Part shown: positions 6,686 to 9,716 of the stretch, piece after piece
Layout: each line of letters begins with the position of its first letter
Position numbering within the stretch: position 1 is the first letter of the stretch
Origin: JBOIBN01 sp050739575
GTDB lineage: Bacteria; Pseudomonadota; Gammaproteobacteria; JAKDMP01
Assembly (NCBI GenBank): GCA_050739575.1
Contig: JBOIBN010000075.1
Location: 1 to 9,716, forward strand
Reading direction: 5' to 3'
DNA: 9,716 bases
Notes under the pieces: generated by a model
What the model saw: the letters and a program-made list of their open reading frames with translations, nothing else
What the model was told of the DNA's origin: nothing
The model's database searches: none
Translations under genes and position numbers: made by a program

Positions 6686-8428
6686 TCAGACCACGCCGGA
6701 GATATATGGATTGGCGGGGGGCGTCGTGGTCGGCGCAATCAGGGCGCGGAATTGATCAATCGAATCGCCTTCGGCGGCGACCAACAGGCCGTCGCCAACC
6801 TGGAGCTTGGTGCCGCCGTGCGGCACAATCTCGCTCTCGCCGCGGATCAGACCGACAATCAGCACACCCATGTCGGCAAGACCGAGCGAACGCACTTCGC
6901 GGCCCGCAACCGGTGTGCCAGGGGCGAGCTTGATGCTGTAAAGCTGCTCCTTGCGCCGGCTAAGCGCGATACCTTCGCCGCGATCAAGCGCGATCTGCAG
7001 TTCGTTGTTAAGAATATCCCGATCGAGCGTGACTTGCTGACGACGTAACAATCCGGCGGCGGTCTGGTAATAGGCATCGTGATATACCGGACTGTCGGCC
7101 GGCGTGGGGACTTGCGCTTCGTAGATGGTCGGGTACTTTGCTTTACGGGTCAGCGTGAGCTGAACGACGAAGGCAAGCGCAACGGCAAGCATGGTCGGCA
7201 TGATCAGCTGAAAGCCGCTGGTCATCTCGATCACCATCACCATCGAGGCGATCGGCACGCGCGCCGCACCTGCAAAAACGGCAGCCATTCCGACTACGGC
7301 CAGCCAGGACCCGGCTATGTCCACATGAAAGAGGTGCAATAACGCCGCGAATGCAGCACCCAGCATGGCCCCCACATAGAGCGTCGGCCCGAACACGCCG
7401 CCCGAGCCGCCCGAGCCGACGGTGAGTGCAAGCGTCAGAATCTTGCCTAGCGAAAACAGCAGCAACACCCACACGGCGAGCCCGGAGCCGCCTTGTAAAA
7501 CGAACTGCATGTAGCCATAGCCGCCGCCGATGATGGGTGGAAGCACGATACCGATCAGGCCGACCGCAAGACCGCCGATCGCCGGTTTGAAATACCGGGG
7601 AATCCTGAGCGCGGCAAACCAGTCGCGGATGCGGTAATACACGGCCGGCATAAGTGCGCCGAGGCCTCCCGCAAGAATGCCGAGCAGTCCGAACCACAGC
7701 AGGTCCAGCACATGGAGATCCCGGCCGCCCGTGGGCAGCAGAAACAACGGCGTGTATCCGGAGAAGGCGCCCGTGATCGCATAGGAGACGGCGGCCGATA
7801 TCAATGTATAAATAAGCGCGCTGCCTTCGAAGGCCATGCCCGAATAGAGGATCTCGACCGCGAAGATGGCCGTGCCGAGCGGACTCTTGAAGATGGCCGA
7901 GAGCCCCGCAGCCATGCCAATCAGGATAACGAGGCGCCGCTCTTCATCAGGTAATTTGAACAATTGTCCGATAACACCGCCGACCCCCGAGGCGATCTGC
8001 GCCGTCGGTCCCTCACGCCCTCCCGAGCCGCCGCTTCCGATCGTGATCGCGCTCACGATCGTCTTGACCAGCGGTACCCGAGCCCGCACCCTCCCGTTAT
8101 TGCGATGAAAGGCGTTGAGCGTGGCATCGGTGCCATGACCCTCGGTCTCGGGCGCGAGCCCATAGATCAGCACCCCGGCCGCCAGTCCGCCGAGCGTGGT
8201 CGAAATCGGTACCCACCAATACCAGTGTGTAAAAGGCTTGGGAGCGACGCCCGTCGCGTGAGCGTCTATCACGGTAATCGTTTGATAGTGCCCCAGAAAC
8301 GCGAGAAGGTACGTGTCGGTCAAATGCAGCAACAGCAGGAAAAGCTGGGCGCCCAGCGCGCCGACCACCCCGAGCACGATACTGAGGAGGATCAGGCGTG
8401 AGGTACGATCAAGCTTGAGCAGCCACAT
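6686..8428 (-). CDS. CLC-family chloride channel or antiporter with C-terminal TrkA-C-like domain
   Basis: A 580-aa inner-membrane CLC protein. The membrane domain spans about 10-428. The gating-glutamate motif is GREGP (E139, equivalent to E148 of E. coli CLC) and the second anion-site motif is GVFGP (344-348). Compared with E. coli CLC, the GSGIP loop reads GHGTD (H98 in place of Ser107), the internal proton glutamate E203 aligns with Ile193 (after E192), and the central Tyr445 aligns with Phe406 in EMTSGFQLI. About 495-565 looks like a TrkA-C/RCK-C ligand-binding domain (VAGREVRSLGL...VGDGLLV) rather than the CBS pair common in this family, with a less conserved linker before it. The start ATG at 8428 has a weak GGGA 8 bases upstream. 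It is first in a three-gene minus-strand run and divergent from the tRNA. Whether it is a channel or an exchanger is open. Confidence 0.93.
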   Translation of the reverse strand: MWLLKLDRTSRLILLSIVLGVVGALGAQLFLLLLHLTDTYLLAFLGHYQTITVIDAHATGVAPKPFTHWYWWVPISTTLGGLAAGVLIYGLAPETEGHGTDATLNAFHRNNGRVRARVPLVKTIVSAITIGSGGSGGREGPTAQIASGVGGVIGQLFKLPDEERRLVILIGMAAGLSAIFKSPLGTAIFAVEILYSGMAFEGSALIYTLISAAVSYAITGAFSGYTPLFLLPTGGRDLHVLDLLWFGLLGILAGGLGALMPAVYYRIRDWFAALRIPRYFKPAIGGLAVGLIGIVLPPIIGGGYGYMQFVLQGGSGLAVWVLLLFSLGKILTLALTVGSGGSGGVFGPTLYVGAMLGAAFAALLHLFHVDIAGSWLAVVGMAAVFAGAARVPIASMVMVIEMTSGFQLIMPTMLAVALAFVVQLTLTRKAKYPTIYEAQVPTPADSPVYHDAYYQTAAGLLRRQQVTLDRDILNNELQIALDRGEGIALSRRKEQLYSIKLAPGTPVAGREVRSLGLADMGVLIVGLIRGESEIVPHGGTKLQVGDGLLVAAEGDSIDQFRALIAPTTTPPANPYISGVV

Positions 8429-8444
8429 TGGAGAATTCCCGGTC

Positions 8445-8475
8445 TTGGTTTTTCGCGGGCACCCGCTATTATAAG
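8445..8475 (+). promoter_or_regulatory. Candidate tRNA promoter, overlapping a minus-strand -10-like site
   Basis: A -35-like TTGGTT (8445-8450) is followed after 16 bp by TATTAT (8467-8472), an alternative -10 being TATAAG (8470-8475). A GC-rich stretch (GAGCGCCCGAC) follows, like the discriminators of stringently controlled stable-RNA promoters. The start of transcription would be near 8480, about 43 bases before the tRNA. On the opposite strand, 8473-8468 reads TATAAT, a perfect -10 facing the CLC gene, but I find no good -35 for it. A GC palindrome (GCGGG-CA-CCCGC, 8455-8466) fills most of the spacer. Prediction by eye only. Confidence 0.4.
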
Positions 8476-8522
8476 GAGCGCCCGACAGATATTCGCGATT
8501 TTCCGTTTGACGCTTGCGTGAC

Positions 8523-8599
<77 letters not shown>

Positions 8600-8684
8600 A
8601 CTCGCAACCGTGCCCGACGGAATAAAACGGTAGCGTCGCAAGGTTCCGTAGGCAGTGATGACTCCACGCAAGCATCTGAACAGC

Positions 8685-8690
8685 AAGAGG
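8685..8690 (+). promoter_or_regulatory. Shine-Dalgarno sequence fixing the ppk2 start
   Basis: AAGAGG lies 6 bases before ATG 8697. The in-frame upstream candidates GTG 8655 and ATG 8658 have no comparable purine run, and the 14 extra residues they would add are basic and not part of the conserved family. The site therefore favours 8697. Confidence 0.6.
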
Positions 8691-8696
8691 ATAAAG

Positions 8697-9590
8697 ATGA
8701 AGATTGATGCCGGTGAATTCCGAGTTCCGGCGGGGGAAAAGGTCGACCTCAAAAAGTGGCCGACGCTGGTAAAGCCGGCGTACAAGTCGAAGAAGGAATA
8801 CAGCAAACTCATCCAACGACACGTCGAGGAGTTGAGCGCGCTACAGCGCCTTCACTATGCGTCCAACCGTTATGCGTTGCTGCTGATCTTCCAGGCGATG
8901 GACGCCGCCGGCAAGGACGGCGCCATCCGGCACGTGATGTCCGGGGTCAATCCGCAAGGCTGCCAGGTGTTCAGCTTCAAGCACCCGAACGCGACCGAGC
9001 TGGAGCACGACTTTCTGTGGCGCACCACCCGCTCTTTGCCGGAACGCGGCCGCATCGGTATCTTCAACCGCTCCTATTACGAGGAAGTGTTGATTGTCCG
9101 GGTGCATCCGGAGATCCTGCGCACCGAGGGTCTGCCGGACGCGTTGCTCGACGGGAATGCCATCTGGCAGGAACGGTATCGCTCCATCGTCGACCAGGAA
9201 AACCATCTCTACCGCAACGGAACACGAATCGTCAAGTTTTTCCTTCACATTTCGAAGGAAGAGCAGAGAAAGCGATTCCTCGCACGCATCGACGAGCCGG
9301 ACAAGAACTGGAAATTCAGTCTCGCGGACATTCATGAGCGGAAATACTGGAAGCATTACATGAAGGCTTACGAGGATTGCTTGAGCGCGACCAACACCGC
9401 TCACGCGCCCTGGTACATCGTTCCCGCAGACGACAAGGAGAATGCTCGTTTGATCGTTTCCCAAGCCATCCTGGATGCGCTTGATGAACTCGGGATGGCC
9501 TATCCCGAGACCACCACGAAGCACAGGCGGGAACTGCAGTCCATCCGCAAGCGGCTCACCAAGCAAAATTTACCCAATCCCGTGTCTTGA
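8697..9590 (+). CDS. ppk2: Polyphosphate kinase 2 (PPK2), class III-like
   Basis: A 297-aa cytosolic polyphosphate:nucleotide phosphotransferase, transferring phosphate between polyphosphate and AMP/ADP (or GMP/GDP). The Walker A is QAMDAAGKDG (66-75, with K73 and D74). GVNPQGCQVFSFKHP follows. The Walker B region is GIFNRSYYEE (121-130), with N124 and E129 in the positions of Asn and Glu in class III PPK2 from Meiothermus (FNRSHYED); class I enzymes have FDRSWYN-like sequence. The lid/base region has KFFLHISKEEQ, the basic ARIDEPDKNWKFS, and APWYIVPADDK. Length fits class III. The class suggests it could phosphorylate both AMP and ADP, but that needs assay. The start was chosen by its Shine-Dalgarno sequence. 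It begins 97 bp after the tRNA on the same strand with no terminator visible between, and an IS3-type element begins 6 bases after its stop. Confidence 0.93.
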   Translation: MKIDAGEFRVPAGEKVDLKKWPTLVKPAYKSKKEYSKLIQRHVEELSALQRLHYASNRYALLLIFQAMDAAGKDGAIRHVMSGVNPQGCQVFSFKHPNATELEHDFLWRTTRSLPERGRIGIFNRSYYEEVLIVRVHPEILRTEGLPDALLDGNAIWQERYRSIVDQENHLYRNGTRIVKFFLHISKEEQRKRFLARIDEPDKNWKFSLADIHERKYWKHYMKAYEDCLSATNTAHAPWYIVPADDKENARLIVSQAILDALDELGMAYPETTTKHRRELQSIRKRLTKQNLPNPVS

Positions 9591-9596
9591 AGGGCC

Positions 9597-9716
9597 TGAA
9601 CTAGCCCCGATTCTACGGACAGATGGTTAAGAGACAGTAGCATGTTGAGCCTCGTACTGCACCGGACTGATATAGCCAAGGGTCTGATGCGAACGCTTGC
9701 GGTTGTAGAACAACTC
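9597..9716 (-). mobile_element. IS3-family insertion sequence, one terminus (continues beyond window)
   Basis: The element appears to begin at 9597 with TGAACTAGCCCCGATT followed by CTACGGACAGATGGTTAAGA. The spacing of TGA, CCC, GGACA, GG and TAAG matches the terminal inverted repeat of IS3 itself as I recall it. The transposase C-terminus lies just inside, reading inward from the window edge. The other end, its inverted repeat and the target-site duplication are outside the window, so the boundary is approximate. Confidence 0.8.
9627..9716 (-). CDS. IS3-family transposase (OrfB), C-terminal end only
   Basis: Thirty codons including a TAA stop at 9629-9627; the rest lies past the right edge. 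The visible peptide, ELFYNRKRSHQTLGYISPVQ followed by YEAQHATVS, carries the FYN.KR.H.TLGY.SP..YE pattern that ends the rve-type DDE integrase domain of IS3-family OrfB proteins, just after the catalytic Glu. OrfB is normally made by a -1 frameshift with OrfA. The terminal repeat resembles IS3 rather than IS2 or IS150, suggesting the IS3 subgroup. Too little is visible to tell whether the copy is intact. Confidence 0.88.
   Translation of the reverse strand, partial: ELFYNRKRSHQTLGYISPVQYEAQHATVS

Noticed and set aside
8608..8620. Small hairpin CCGT-GCCCG-ACGG after the tRNA
   Set aside because: Only 4 bp, and followed by A-rich sequence, not T-rich; not a terminator.

Overview
The window is high-GC, gene-dense chromosomal DNA from a proteobacterium. 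A gammaproteobacterium is the best guess, on three grounds: a PTR1/FolM-type pteridine reductase sits beside a COG1565 (MidA/NDUFAF7-like) methyltransferase, a tRNA gene has a genome-encoded CCA end and an E. coli ileX-like body, and a REP-like palindrome resembles those of pseudomonads and relatives. No stretch longer than about 100 bases lacks a gene or RNA.

Layout, left to right. (1) The C-terminal half of a UvrA-family DNA-damage recognition ATPase (+), cut by the window's left edge. (2) A short convergent gap holding a REP-like hairpin. (3) A short-chain pteridine reductase (-), with only 25 bp between its start and (4) a divergently read SAM-dependent methyltransferase (+). (5) A run of three minus-strand genes with small gaps, transcribed right to left: a CLC-type chloride channel/antiporter with a C-terminal TrkA-C-like domain, a 14-helix DHA2-family MFS exporter, and a carotenoid/stilbene cleavage oxygenase. 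(6) An intergenic region with -10-like hexamers overlapping on both strands, which may serve both the CLC gene and a tRNA. (7) A tRNA with anticodon CAT, probably tRNA-Ile2. (8) A class III-like polyphosphate kinase 2 (+) with a clear Shine-Dalgarno sequence that fixes its start. (9) The end of an IS3-family insertion sequence, starting 6 bases after the ppk2 stop codon and running off the right edge.

How the genes relate. The pteridine reductase and methyltransferase may share a regulatory region. The CLC, MFS and oxygenase genes could be co-transcribed, but I see no shared pathway. PPK2 and the tRNA are same-strand with no visible terminator between them. Otherwise this looks like ordinary housekeeping and accessory chromosome. 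I do not see a convincing undescribed multi-gene system. The most notable points are unusual residues in the CLC protein, a degenerate first ABC signature in the UvrA-like protein, the REP-like element, and the IS insertion next to ppk2.
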